A stretch of DNA of 64,000 nt from Planctomycetia bacterium (GTDB lineage Bacteria > Planctomycetota > Planctomycetia > Pirellulales > PNKZ01), in NCBI GenBank assembly GCA_021413845.1, contig JAIOPP010000148.1, positions 1 to 64,000 on the forward strand, written 5' to 3'. How positions within the stretch are numbered: position 1 is the first letter of the stretch; each line of letters begins with the position of its first letter. The translations under genes and the position numbers were made by a program. The notes under the pieces were generated by a model. The model ran no database searches. It was not told where the DNA came from and saw only the letters and a list, made by a program, of their open reading frames with translations. Positions 1-9,422 of the stretch are shown here, piece by piece.

Positions 1-1025
1 AAGTTGTTCCAGTGCGTGTCCCAAGCGAAGCCGTTGCGGCCTTGCGTCCGCTGCCAATTGCATTGCACCAAACGCGTGCCGGCTTGCAGCAAGCGACGGC
101 CCAACAGCACCGATTGACCGAACAAGTTCCGGCCGTAACGCTCGCGGTCGGCCTTGTCGACGGTCGACAAATCGACCGCCTTGCGCACCGCTTCCGATGC
201 CACGACGTCGACGGCCTTCTGCCGGCTTTGGTCGAGCGTCTGGGCGATCGCTTCGGAATGCAGATACTTCGTTTGCGCGTTCAATTGGTCGACGAGCTTG
301 AGCCGGCGCTGGATCGTCGCTTCCGGCACGTTCGGCGCGAGGGGCAGATGCTCCAAGCGGAAGTCGTCGTCGTTCGGATTGCCGCCCGTAAGCATCGGGT
401 CGTACTTCGGCCCGAGCATGCCGGCGAACTGTCCGGCGCGGCGACCGCCGGCGACGTCCATCCGGTGCGGGACCGTAATGAACGGGAACATCGGGCCTTC
501 GCCCGGCGCGATCTTCGACATGCACGAACCCATGTGCGGCATGTCTTGCCGGTTCATGTTGTTCACGTCGGGGACGCTGCCGGGATAGGGATAGCCGGTG
601 AACATCCAATAGCTGCCGCGACCGTGGTCGTTGTGCAGGTGGTTCATCGAGCGAACCAGCGACATCTTGTGCATCAACTGCGAAGTGAGCGGCAGGTGCT
701 CGCCGAAACGAATTCCGGGGAGCGACGTGGCGATCGTGCCGAACTCGCCGCGGATTTCCGCAGGGGTCTCCGGCTTCGGATCCCACATGTCGTGCTGCGG
801 CGGTCCGCCCGACAGATAGAGAATAATGCAGTTCTTCGCCTTGCCGAAACTGGCCGACTTTTCCCCGACGGCCGGTTTGGCTTTCGAGCCGTTGGCCGCC
901 GCAGCGACTTGCCCGAGCAACGTCGAAAGGGAAAGGCCGGTCATCCCTAAACCACCGATCCGAAGCATTTCACGACGCGAAAGCACGTCGGCGGCATCCG
1001 AACCGGGCGCGAGGAGGCGTAGCAT
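1..1025 (-). CDS. DUF1501 family Tat-exported protein (partial, 3' end outside window)
   Basis: Reading leftward from the ATG at 1025, the frame stays open to the window edge, giving 341 codons and no stop. The N-terminus carries a twin-arginine signal (SRREMLRIGGLGMTGLS, about residues 16-32). It is followed by the DUF1501 hallmarks YLSGGPPQHDMWDPKPETP and MNHLHNDHGRGSYWMFTGYP. DUF1501 proteins are abundant in planctomycetes, belong to a sulfatase/alkaline-phosphatase-like fold, and usually sit beside DUF1549/DUF1553 genes; their biochemical role is unknown. Here the gene is divergent from a PPC-domain gene and the DUF1553 gene instead of following them. The family call is strong; function is not claimed. 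Confidence 0.9.
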   Translation of the reverse strand, partial: MLRLLAPGSDAADVLSRREMLRIGGLGMTGLSLSTLLGQVAAAANGSKAKPAVGEKSASFGKAKNCIILYLSGGPPQHDMWDPKPETPAEIRGEFGTIATSLPGIRFGEHLPLTSQLMHKMSLVRSMNHLHNDHGRGSYWMFTGYPYPGSVPDVNNMNRQDMPHMGSCMSKIAPGEGPMFPFITVPHRMDVAGGRRAGQFAGMLGPKYDPMLTGGNPNDDDFRLEHLPLAPNVPEATIQRRLKLVDQLNAQTKYLHSEAIAQTLDQSRQKAVDVVASEAVRKAVDLSTVDKADRERYGRNLFGQSVLLGRRLLQAGTRLVQCNWQRTQGRNGFAWDTHWNN

Positions 1026-1161
1026 GGCAGGTTCCTGCGGGGGGAAACGTCGGAAGGCGGGAGCGAACGGCGGACGGATAAGCACCGTGCCGGCATTCGC
1101 AACCTTAAGCGTAATCTTTGCGAAGGCATTCGGCAATGCAGATGCATCGGTAGTTTTCGAC

Positions 1162-1167
1162 TATACT
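1162..1167 (+). promoter_or_regulatory. Candidate -10 box in the divergent DUF1501/PPC intergenic region
   Basis: TATACT lies in the 240-base gap between the divergent starts at 1025 and 1267, about 100 bases before the PPC gene. It matches 5 of 6 positions of the sigma-70 -10 consensus. No clear -35 box is visible at 17 bases upstream, so this is only a candidate. Confidence 0.25.
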
Positions 1168-1266
1168 ACTAGGCCGCAACAAGAGAAAATGGAGCCTTGT
1201 CGGTCCCCGCCTGATTTCCCGCCCCTGCCACCGTCCCGATCCCTCCCCAAACACGCCGGTTCGGCC

Positions 1267-3729
1267 ATGATCCGTCCTAGGCTTTCGCCTTCCGTCGCCG
1301 TTGCGCTATGTTTGGCGCTGCCGGCTGCTTTCGGCTCCGATGCTTGTCGCGCGGAGGCTGCCGTAGAGAAAGTGCTTGGCGGCCAAGCGTTCGTCGGAGC
1401 CCTCTCGCCGGCTTCGGTCGTGCGCGGTGCGACGACCCGCGTTACCCTTGCCGGAACCGATCTGGAGCAAGCGTTCGACCTCTGGACGTCGACGCCGAAA
1501 GGGAAGATTCAAGCGAAGCAGGTCTCGCCGCCCGGCGCGGCCGCGCCGATCTTCGACGTAACCGTCGCCTCCGATTGCCCGCTCGGGCTCTTCGGCGTTC
1601 GCGCCGCGACGATCGACGGCCTCTCGAACGGCGCGATCCTCTTAGTCGACGATCTCAAGCCGCAACCGGTTGCCCCGCCGGACGCCAACGGATCGCCGCT
1701 GCACATCACGCTCCCGACCGCGCTCGCCGGTACGTTTCGTCGAACCGGCGTCGATCGTTTTCAGTTCGATGCTTCGACCAACGAAGAGCTCAGCTTCGAG
1801 TGCGTGGCGAGTCGCTTCGGGAAAGACGCCGACCCGCTGATTCGCATCCTCGACGCGCGCGGACATCTCGTCGTCGAATACGACAACGATCCCGGCCTGT
1901 TTTTCGACTTTCGCTTCGCGCACAAATTCAAAGCGGCCGGCACCTACACGATCGAACTTGCCGATGCGCGCTATCACGGTCATCCGGAGTGGAACTACAT
2001 TCTCCGCATCGGCCGCTTCCCCGCGGCGCGCGTGGCCGTTCCTTCGGCCGTGAAGCTGGAGACTGCCGCGGAGTTTAAGTTTCCCGAACTGCCGGGCCTC
2101 GTCTCCCGTGCCACGGCCGCAGGCCGCGTCGCTACGGAAAGCTTCTACCACGAAGTCCGTCGACCGGGCGACAACGCCGGCGCATGGATCGCGGCGCAAG
2201 CCGTCGACTCGGATGTGGCCGCGGAAGCGGAACCGAACGACACGCTCGAACAAGCGACGAAAGTCGCGAAGGTGCCGGTCGCGGTGTGCGGTGTGCTCGG
2301 CGTTGCCAACGACGTCGACTACTTCGAGTTCGACCTGAAGAAAGGGGACCGCCTCGCCATCAAAGCCGAGACGATGGGGCTCGACTCCGCAGCCGATGTC
2401 GAGCTCGCGATGTTCGATGCCGACGGCAAAGAGATGCAGCGCATCGACGACGTGCTGCTCGAAGAAGCGTCGTTCCTCACGTCGGCCGGCAAGGACGGCA
2501 AATACCGGCTCTTGGTACACGACGTGACGCGCGGCGGCGGCTCCGGTTTCACGTATCGCGTCGATGTACGTCCCGTCAAACCGCAAATCGAGCTCACCGC
2601 CGAGATCGCCGAACTCACGATTCCGCAGGGCGAAACGCAGTCGATGCCGCTGCTGATTACGCGTTCTTCTTATCCGGGCCCGATTCGGCTCGCGCTCGTC
2701 GGCGCTCCGGCCGGCGTAAGCATCGAGCCGACCGTGATCGAAGAAGGGAAGCTCTCGATTTGGGCGCGTGTCCGTGCCGCCGCTTCCACGCCGCTCGGCT
2801 TGAGCACGATCCAGATCGTAGCGACCGGCGAGCTCGAAGGGGCATCGTTCTCGGCGATCGCGCGCGTCCGCCCGCTGATCGATCGGCAACTGTTGAACGT
2901 CGACCTGATCAAATACGCGTTGCGCGCGAATCAGCGCCGGTTGCCTCCCTCGATGAGCGATCGGATTCCGCTCCAGATCACGCCGCCGTCGCCGTTCACG
3001 ATGGAGCTGCCCGAGACTTCGATCACGCTGGTCCGATTCCTCTCGGCCGACCTTCCGATCACGACGACGCGCCGCCCCGAGTTCCAAGCGCCGATCCATT
3101 TCAAAGCGGTCGGCGGACATATCGGCGAAGAGTCGGAAATTCGTCGACAGGTTTATACCCGCTTCGTTCCGGCGACGGCCGCGAAGCCCGCGACGCAGGG
3201 AACCTTCTATTCCCGCAATTTGCCGAACGAGCAGAAAGACCGCATCGATCTCTCTGCGATCGGCGAGTTCAACGGCCGGCGCGTACAACTGATTCGCACG
3301 TTCGATCTGGAATTGAAAGCGGCATTCGACGTGACGCCCGAATCTCCCACCGTGTCGTTGCTGCCGGGCGAGTCGGCGAAAGTGAAGCTCCTTGCCAATC
3401 GCTTGCCGCCGTTCACGGGGCCGATCACGGTCGAAGTGCTCGACACCTTCGGCCTCGACTTCCCGACCACGTTTACGATCCCCGAAGGGAAGCCGAGCAT
3501 CGAAGTCGATCTGAAAGTCGCCGCCGACTATGTGCCGCGTAAAGTTCGCATCCGTCTGCCGGGCCAAGCGCTCGTCGGCAAGTTCGTCGAAGACGGACGC
3601 CCGAAGGATGTGGAAATCGACGTGAAGAAGCCGGAACCGCCGAAGAAGCCCGAAGCGAAGCCGGCTGAGAAACCGGATGCAAAGAAGCCGGATATAAAAC
3701 CGGAAGCGAAGCCCGCGGTGAAGAAGTAG
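1267..3729 (+). CDS. Secreted pre-peptidase C-terminal (PPC) domain protein
   Basis: I chose the ATG at 1267 (820 residues) because a typical signal peptide follows directly (PSVAVALCLALPAAFG, then a cleavage region near DACRAEA). The frame is open further upstream but that part does not read like protein. At least two beta-sandwich PPC-like segments are visible: one around residues 155-250 (RTGVDRFQFDAST, LVVEYDNDPGLFFDF) and one around 320-430 (AEPNDTLEQATKV, NDVDYFEFDLKKGDRL). Ig-like beta regions follow. The last 45 residues are a Lys/Pro/Glu-rich tail. The next gene is the DUF1549/DUF1553 protein 22 bases downstream, so the two probably form an operon. PPC domains are non-catalytic; the role is probably extracellular or periplasmic binding. 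Confidence 0.85.
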   Translation: MIRPRLSPSVAVALCLALPAAFGSDACRAEAAVEKVLGGQAFVGALSPASVVRGATTRVTLAGTDLEQAFDLWTSTPKGKIQAKQVSPPGAAAPIFDVTVASDCPLGLFGVRAATIDGLSNGAILLVDDLKPQPVAPPDANGSPLHITLPTALAGTFRRTGVDRFQFDASTNEELSFECVASRFGKDADPLIRILDARGHLVVEYDNDPGLFFDFRFAHKFKAAGTYTIELADARYHGHPEWNYILRIGRFPAARVAVPSAVKLETAAEFKFPELPGLVSRATAAGRVATESFYHEVRRPGDNAGAWIAAQAVDSDVAAEAEPNDTLEQATKVAKVPVAVCGVLGVANDVDYFEFDLKKGDRLAIKAETMGLDSAADVELAMFDADGKEMQRIDDVLLEEASFLTSAGKDGKYRLLVHDVTRGGGSGFTYRVDVRPVKPQIELTAEIAELTIPQGETQSMPLLITRSSYPGPIRLALVGAPAGVSIEPTVIEEGKLSIWARVRAAASTPLGLSTIQIVATGELEGASFSAIARVRPLIDRQLLNVDLIKYALRANQRRLPPSMSDRIPLQITPPSPFTMELPETSITLVRFLSADLPITTTRRPEFQAPIHFKAVGGHIGEESEIRRQVYTRFVPATAAKPATQGTFYSRNLPNEQKDRIDLSAIGEFNGRRVQLIRTFDLELKAAFDVTPESPTVSLLPGESAKVKLLANRLPPFTGPITVEVLDTFGLDFPTTFTIPEGKPSIEVDLKVAADYVPRKVRIRLPGQALVGKFVEDGRPKDVEIDVKKPEPPKKPEAKPAEKPDAKKPDIKPEAKPAVKK

Positions 3730-3751
3730 CTCTAGCGATAGGATCGGTCTT

Positions 3752-6193
3752 ATGAAGTTCTTAGGAACGTTGCTCGCGATCGTTGCCGTTTGCGCAAGCG
3801 AAAGTCCTGCGCGCGCCGCCGAGTTCACCGCGATCGAAGCGTTTCCGCCGGCGGTCAAGCTCAGCGGCTCGCGGGCTCGTCAGCAAGTCGTCGTCGTCGG
3901 CAAGTTCGCAACCGGCGAAACGGCCGATCTCACCGCCACGGCGCGCTACGAATCGAAATCGGCGGCGATCGCCGCGGTCGACTCGCAAGGGCTCATCGTG
4001 CCGCGCTCGGCCGGCACCACGCAGATCACGATCAAGAACGGCACGCAAGAAACACATGTCGACGTCACGGTCGAGGGGCTCGACGTTCCCGATCCTGTCG
4101 ACTTCCGCCTCGAAGCGATCGCCGCGCTGAGCCGCGCGGGCTGTAGCCAAGGAGCTTGCCACGGTTCGCCGCAAGGCAAAGGGGGCTTCCGCATGAGCCT
4201 TCGCGGCTACGATCCGGACGTCGATATTCTTACGCTGGTGCGCGAAGCCGGCGGCCGACGAATCGACCGGATGATGCCCGACGACAGCCTGATCCTCAAG
4301 AAGGGCTCGGCGCAGATCGCGCACGTCGGCGGAGTTCGCTTCCGCAAAGAAGACGCGGCCTATCAAACATTGCGACAATGGGTCGCCGACGGCGCACCCG
4401 ATGCCGGTGTCGTGCGCAAGCTCGTGAAGCTCGAAGTCGTGCCAGGCGCGCGGCGGCTGCATACCGACCATCCGCGCCAACAACTCGTCGCGCTCGCCCA
4501 CTTCGACGACGGCTCGATTCGCGACGTCACGCCGCTCGCGGTCTTCACGTCGAACCCGAACTCGGCGTTCGAGGTCGGCGGCGAGGGCTTAGTGAAGTTC
4601 AGCGGCACGGCCGAAGCGGTCGTGCTGGTGCGCTATCTCGAAAAGGTCAGCAGCGTTCGCCTGACGTACGTGAAGATCGATTCGCAATATGTTTATCGCG
4701 GCCCGAAGCCGGCGAACTTCGTCGATGAATTCGTCTCGGCGAAACAGAAGCTGCTGCAATTGCAGCCGGCTGCCGAAGTCGAAGATGCCGCATTCATGCG
4801 CCGCGTACATCTCGACCTCATCGGCACCTTGCCGACGGCCGAAGAGGCCCGCGAGTTTCTCGATTCCAAAGCCGCGGACAAACGAGCCCAGCTGATCGAT
4901 CGCCTGCTCGAGCGCGATGAATACGCGCAGTTCTGGGCGCTCAAATGGGCCGACGTCATGCGCGGCAGCCGCGAAACGATCTCCGAGCGCGGCGTGCATA
5001 GTTTCCATCGCTACTTGGTTCGTCGCTTCGCCGACGATCGTTCGTTCGCCGATACCGCGCGCGAGATCGTTACGGGAACGGGGAACACCCTCTATCGGCC
5101 CGAGGCCAACTTCTATCGCATCGCGCAAACGCCCGAGGATGCCGCCGAGAGCATGGCGCAATTGTTCCTCGGCGTGCGGATGCAATGCGCTCGCTGCCAC
5201 AATCATCCGTTCGAAGCGATCACGCAGACCGACTACTACGGCCTAGCCGCTTACTTCGCTCGCGTGAAGAACAAGGGGAAGCAGTTCATGCTGGACGATG
5301 CGGTCGTCTATCTGGCCCGCAATGGCGAAGTGCAGCACCCGCTCACGAAGAAGAACATCGACCCGATCGCATTCGGCACGTCCGCCGGCCCGACCACTCC
5401 GGACGACGACCGCCGCACGCACTTGGCCGCGTGGCTCACCGAGCCGAGCAATCGCTTCTTCGCCGCTTCGACGGTCAACCGCGTATGGTTTCATCTGCTC
5501 GGCACCGGACTCGTCGAGCCTGTCGACGATTTCCGCGACTCGAACCCCGCCTCGCACCCGGAGTTGCTGCAAGCCTTGGCCGACGAGTTCGCCAAGAGCG
5601 GCTATCGCTTCAAGCCGGTGATTCGGGCCATTCTCAACTCGCGCGCTTATCAGCTGAGCGCTCAGTCGGACGTGAAGCAGTCTCCGAACGCCGCGCAAGG
5701 CGACCGCTACTTCACCAAGGCGAAGATCCGCATGCTCACGGCCGAACAAGTCGTCGACGGCATCAGCACCGCGACCGGCTTGCCCGAGATGTATACCGGC
5801 TATCCGAAAGGAACGAAGGCGATCGAACTCGCCGAAGGGGCCGCCGATCATCACTTCCTGGCCGCGTTCTCGAAACCGATTCGCGACGTGCAGTGCGATT
5901 GCGCACGCGAAGAAGAGCCGTCGCTGAACCAAGTGATTCACTTGCTGAACAACTCGAGCTTGCTGACGAAGATCGGCTCGGCGCAAAGCCATCTCGGTCG
6001 ATGGCTTGCCGCAGGTCTGACGACCGACGAAGTCGTCGAACGAATCTATCTCGCTACGCTCAGCCGGAAGCCCTCGGCCGGCGAGCGCGAACTCGCGTCG
6101 AAACACATCGCCACAGTCGGCGACAAGAACGCGGCGCTGCAAGACCTGCAACATGCGCTATTGAACTCCGACGAATTCCTGCTGCGACACTAA
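3752..6193 (+). CDS. Secreted DUF1549/DUF1553 protein with Ig-like domain and CxxCH motif
   Basis: An 813-residue protein. A signal peptide (FLGTLLAIVAVCASESPARA) precedes a bacterial Ig-like (BIG2-type) domain around residues 25-110. Next comes a cysteine segment GCSQGACHGSPQGKGGF (C131, C136, H137) of the kind seen in planctomycete cytochrome-like proteins. A DUF1549 domain starts near residue 325 (FVDEFVSAKQKLLQL, FMRRVHLDLIGTLPT) and a DUF1553 domain fills the C-terminal half (AAWLTEPSNRFFAASTVNRV). CARCH at 479-483 is a canonical c-type haem attachment motif. Its usual partner, a DUF1501 protein, is encoded divergently about 2.7 kb upstream. Haem binding is inferred from the motif only. 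Confidence 0.9.
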   Translation: MKFLGTLLAIVAVCASESPARAAEFTAIEAFPPAVKLSGSRARQQVVVVGKFATGETADLTATARYESKSAAIAAVDSQGLIVPRSAGTTQITIKNGTQETHVDVTVEGLDVPDPVDFRLEAIAALSRAGCSQGACHGSPQGKGGFRMSLRGYDPDVDILTLVREAGGRRIDRMMPDDSLILKKGSAQIAHVGGVRFRKEDAAYQTLRQWVADGAPDAGVVRKLVKLEVVPGARRLHTDHPRQQLVALAHFDDGSIRDVTPLAVFTSNPNSAFEVGGEGLVKFSGTAEAVVLVRYLEKVSSVRLTYVKIDSQYVYRGPKPANFVDEFVSAKQKLLQLQPAAEVEDAAFMRRVHLDLIGTLPTAEEAREFLDSKAADKRAQLIDRLLERDEYAQFWALKWADVMRGSRETISERGVHSFHRYLVRRFADDRSFADTAREIVTGTGNTLYRPEANFYRIAQTPEDAAESMAQLFLGVRMQCARCHNHPFEAITQTDYYGLAAYFARVKNKGKQFMLDDAVVYLARNGEVQHPLTKKNIDPIAFGTSAGPTTPDDDRRTHLAAWLTEPSNRFFAASTVNRVWFHLLGTGLVEPVDDFRDSNPASHPELLQALADEFAKSGYRFKPVIRAILNSRAYQLSAQSDVKQSPNAAQGDRYFTKAKIRMLTAEQVVDGISTATGLPEMYTGYPKGTKAIELAEGAADHHFLAAFSKPIRDVQCDCAREEEPSLNQVIHLLNNSSLLTKIGSAQSHLGRWLAAGLTTDEVVERIYLATLSRKPSAGERELASKHIATVGDKNAALQDLQHALLNSDEFLLRH

Positions 6194-6253
6194 GCTCCGC
6201 TTCGCATCGTTTGCGTTCGCCATTCCTTGCACGCCTTCGCCGAGGAACGCTGT

Positions 6254-9241
6254 ATGTGCGCGCCGATCAGTTCCACGTTGGGCCGCTTCGCGTTGAATCA
6301 TGCGTGTCGAACGTTCCTCGTTGCGGCAGTAACGACGACCGTATCGCTCGGGCTCATCGGCAGCCGCTCGACTCCGGCGGCGGAGAAGTGGCAATCACAC
6401 GCCCCTGCGCGTCCGCTTCCGCAACCGTTCGCTCGCCTGCTTGCGGAAGGTCCGGCGTACTACGTCGACGGTGCGAGCGGAGACGATGCCGCAGCCGGCT
6501 CGAAAGAGCGGCCGTGGCGCACGATCGCCTGCGGAGTCGCGAAGCTTCGGCCCGGCGACACGCTCGTCGTCCGCGGCGGAACCTATCATGAGCACATTCG
6601 AGCCACGCTCCAAGGAACGAAGGAAAAGCCGATCACGATCCGCAGCGCGCCGGACGAGTTGGCCGTGATCGACGGCGGGATGAAGGAGTTTCTTTACGAG
6701 CATGCGACCGCTTGGGAGCCGTGCCCGGCGAGCGCGGGAGGAGTTGAGGGAGAGTATCGCTCGACGAAGTCGTATGCAGGCTTGGAGCAACTCGAAGGGG
6801 ATCTGCACGTCAGCCTGCTCGCCAACTTCGCCGACTCAATGACGCCGCTGCACGGCTATTGGAATCGGGGCGACTTGCAGAGCGACAACCCGTACTTCAA
6901 CTTGAACGAAGACGCGGACGCTACTCAACCAGCCGCGAAACCGAAGAGCGCTCCGGCCGCCGTGATGCCCGACAAGGGATTCCCTAAGGACGCACTTCCG
7001 CCGGCGAAAGCGAAGCAGGTGCCCGGCAAAACCGATAAGGAGAAGCACGTCTATTGCGGGCCGGGCATTTGGTACGACGCGGCGACCGGCCGCATCCATT
7101 GCCGCCTCGCGCACACGAAGCTCTCCGGCCTCGGCGACGACAACTACCGCGGCGAAACCGACCCACGCAAGACGCCGCTCATCATCGCGCCGTGGTCGAG
7201 CGGCTCGACGATGAAACTCTCACGCTCTCGGCATGTGCTGCTGCAGGACCTCGTCATGCGCGGCGCGCGGCAACCGGTCTTGTGGCTCGACGGCGGCAAC
7301 GATCTCAGCATAGACGGCCTCCATCTCTACGGCGGGCAATCGCCGATCAAGGTCGAGGGGGTCGAGATCTTTCACATGTCGCATTGCGCCTGTCGCGGGC
7401 TTGCCGCTCCGTGGACCTTTCGGGGAAGCCTTAAGTATCGCTCGATCGAGTCGCGGCTGTTTACCACCGGCGGCTGGTCTCCGAGCGGCGCCGACGGCCG
7501 TAGCTTCGACATCAGCTACTCCGAATTCACCGACTCCGTCGACGGCGTTTTTATCGGCAACGTAAATGAAGTCTTTTTGCAACATAACTTGTTCGAGAAC
7601 ATCAGCGACGACGGCGTCTTTCTGACCGCCACGACCGGCTACGACGGCAAGACGCCCGGCGGGCCGCATTTCATCTTGCGGAATCGTTTCGCGCGAATTC
7701 TCACTACTTTCGCCTTCGGCGTCGGCCACGGGCGACAGAAGATCATCCAAGACGCCGTGCCTCCGGAGAAATGGGGCAATAAGCAACTCGGCGTGGGGGC
7801 CATGATTCATGAAAACATTTTCGACTTCCGTCGGCCGGTGCATTACTACTGGCCGACCGGACCCGACGCTCCGCAAGAGATCACTTCGCTCGGACGTTTC
7901 GCAGGCGACCACGGTTCTCCCGGCTGGGAGAAGATGGACATCTTCAACAACACGATCATCGCCGGCGATCCGCCGCGCTACGAATACGGCACCGATGGTT
8001 TCAGCAAAGGGATGGCCTCGCGCACGAAGCGGCGCGTCGTCCACAACTTGATCTATCAACTGAACGGCATGCCGGGCCAAACGCTCCCCTCGGGCACTCC
8101 GACGTTCGAGTGCCGCTACAATCTCTTTTGGAGTGCTGACGAGGGAGCGCTGTATACGACAAAGGATTGGTGCGAAAAGTTTCGCAACTCTCCGGAGCAA
8201 CCGAAGCATCCACATTGGACGACGGGAGATTTATTCGTCGATCCGATGTTCGAGAGCATCACGGCCGATTGGCGCACGCCGGTCGATCTTCGACTTAAGA
8301 AGGGAAGTCCGGCGATCAATGCGGGACTCTCGCCGAAAGATAAGTCGTCGATCGACGTGGTATCTACTTACACGGGTATGCGCGATGTCGCGCCGCTCAG
8401 TTCCAGCCGCATCGACATGGGGGCGCTGCAATACGGCCAAAAAGTCCAGGCCGTAGGATGCCGCGGACGGATCGATATTTGCGGCAACAAGATCGAGCGA
8501 GCGACGGAGTTTCCGCTTCCCGAAGAGCAAAACATTCGCATCGGTTTCGGACCGGCTCAGAGCGAGATCGATCCGACGATCGCCAAGCCGGCCGCGATCG
8601 TGACGGGCTACCCGGCGTTCGATGCTCCGCTTGCCGCGTATGCGTTGCGCCGCTACGGCTTACAGGTCGAGGAATTCGAAAAGGCTTGGCTTGATCCGCG
8701 CGAGTATCATAAGTATTCGGTCGTGGTCGTCGACGGGAGCTTCGTTCGGGCCGGATTGAAGACGACGCAATATGCCGACGACGAGTTGCCGATCGTGCGA
8801 CAATTTCTCGATGACGGCGGCACGCTTTGGCTCTGCCGCGAGCGAACCGATCTGTTCGCTTCCGACGCGGGCCGTAAGCTGCTCGAAGAGTTGATCGGGC
8901 CGCAACTGCGCGACAACTCGAAAGACTTTTCCGTTCGACTGCCGAAGCATCCGTGGGTCGAGCATCTGGCGGAGCCGAGCGTCGACCTCGGTTTCGTCGC
9001 TGCCGGTGGAACCGCGCCGGGCTGGAGCAAGGGAAGCGCAATCATCGGCACGTCGTCGAATCGTGCGCTGCTCGGCCGTGTTCCGGTCGGCAAGGGGCGG
9101 ATGATCTATCTCGGTTGGAGCCCTGCCGCGGCATTGCCGAGCGGGCGCGTTCCTTCGACCGTGGCGGATGAAGCTCGCTTCGAAGCGCAGATGAAAGTTA
9201 TGATGAACATCGCGGCCGAGATCGTCGAGCCGGCGAAGTAG
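6254..9241 (+). CDS. Large secreted parallel beta-helix protein
   Basis: A 995-residue protein from the ATG at 6254; a longer TTG start at 6227 is possible. A signal peptide (TFLVAAVTTTVSLGLIGS) leads to a DUF1565-type start of a right-handed beta-helix (YYVDGASGDDAAAGSKERPW, then GDTLVVRGGTYHEHIRATL). Many short turns of the helix follow (HVLLQDLVMRG, DGLHLYGGQSPIKVEGV, VFLQHNLFENISDDGVFL). After about residue 770 the sequence changes to an alpha/beta domain with a chain such as VVVDGSFVRAG and GGTLWLCRERTD, resembling the amidotransferase-like domains at the ends of some carbohydrate-active proteins. A polysaccharide-active or surface role is likely; no catalytic residues can be assigned. 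Confidence 0.8.
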   Translation: MCAPISSTLGRFALNHACRTFLVAAVTTTVSLGLIGSRSTPAAEKWQSHAPARPLPQPFARLLAEGPAYYVDGASGDDAAAGSKERPWRTIACGVAKLRPGDTLVVRGGTYHEHIRATLQGTKEKPITIRSAPDELAVIDGGMKEFLYEHATAWEPCPASAGGVEGEYRSTKSYAGLEQLEGDLHVSLLANFADSMTPLHGYWNRGDLQSDNPYFNLNEDADATQPAAKPKSAPAAVMPDKGFPKDALPPAKAKQVPGKTDKEKHVYCGPGIWYDAATGRIHCRLAHTKLSGLGDDNYRGETDPRKTPLIIAPWSSGSTMKLSRSRHVLLQDLVMRGARQPVLWLDGGNDLSIDGLHLYGGQSPIKVEGVEIFHMSHCACRGLAAPWTFRGSLKYRSIESRLFTTGGWSPSGADGRSFDISYSEFTDSVDGVFIGNVNEVFLQHNLFENISDDGVFLTATTGYDGKTPGGPHFILRNRFARILTTFAFGVGHGRQKIIQDAVPPEKWGNKQLGVGAMIHENIFDFRRPVHYYWPTGPDAPQEITSLGRFAGDHGSPGWEKMDIFNNTIIAGDPPRYEYGTDGFSKGMASRTKRRVVHNLIYQLNGMPGQTLPSGTPTFECRYNLFWSADEGALYTTKDWCEKFRNSPEQPKHPHWTTGDLFVDPMFESITADWRTPVDLRLKKGSPAINAGLSPKDKSSIDVVSTYTGMRDVAPLSSSRIDMGALQYGQKVQAVGCRGRIDICGNKIERATEFPLPEEQNIRIGFGPAQSEIDPTIAKPAAIVTGYPAFDAPLAAYALRRYGLQVEEFEKAWLDPREYHKYSVVVVDGSFVRAGLKTTQYADDELPIVRQFLDDGGTLWLCRERTDLFASDAGRKLLEELIGPQLRDNSKDFSVRLPKHPWVEHLAEPSVDLGFVAAGGTAPGWSKGSAIIGTSSNRALLGRVPVGKGRMIYLGWSPAAALPSGRVPSTVADEARFEAQMKVMMNIAAEIVEPAK

Positions 9242-9422
9242 CGCTCTCTCGATTCTTGAGTTCGACATCTTCCGGCGGGCCCAACGGCCGGTTCACACCG
9301 GCCGCTCGCCTCGGAGGTTCTTTGCGCTCTCCGGCGTAATTCCATTCACCTCCGATTTTCGGCGCAAGCTTTGCTTCTCTCTTGGTGCGCATCGCTACGA
9401 GCCCCCTCTTGGAGCCAGCATC

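Noticed and set aside
1642-3858. A 738-residue minus-strand open frame
   Set aside because: It is antisense to the PPC gene, Arg/Asp-rich and without signal or domain; it is a GC-rich shadow frame.
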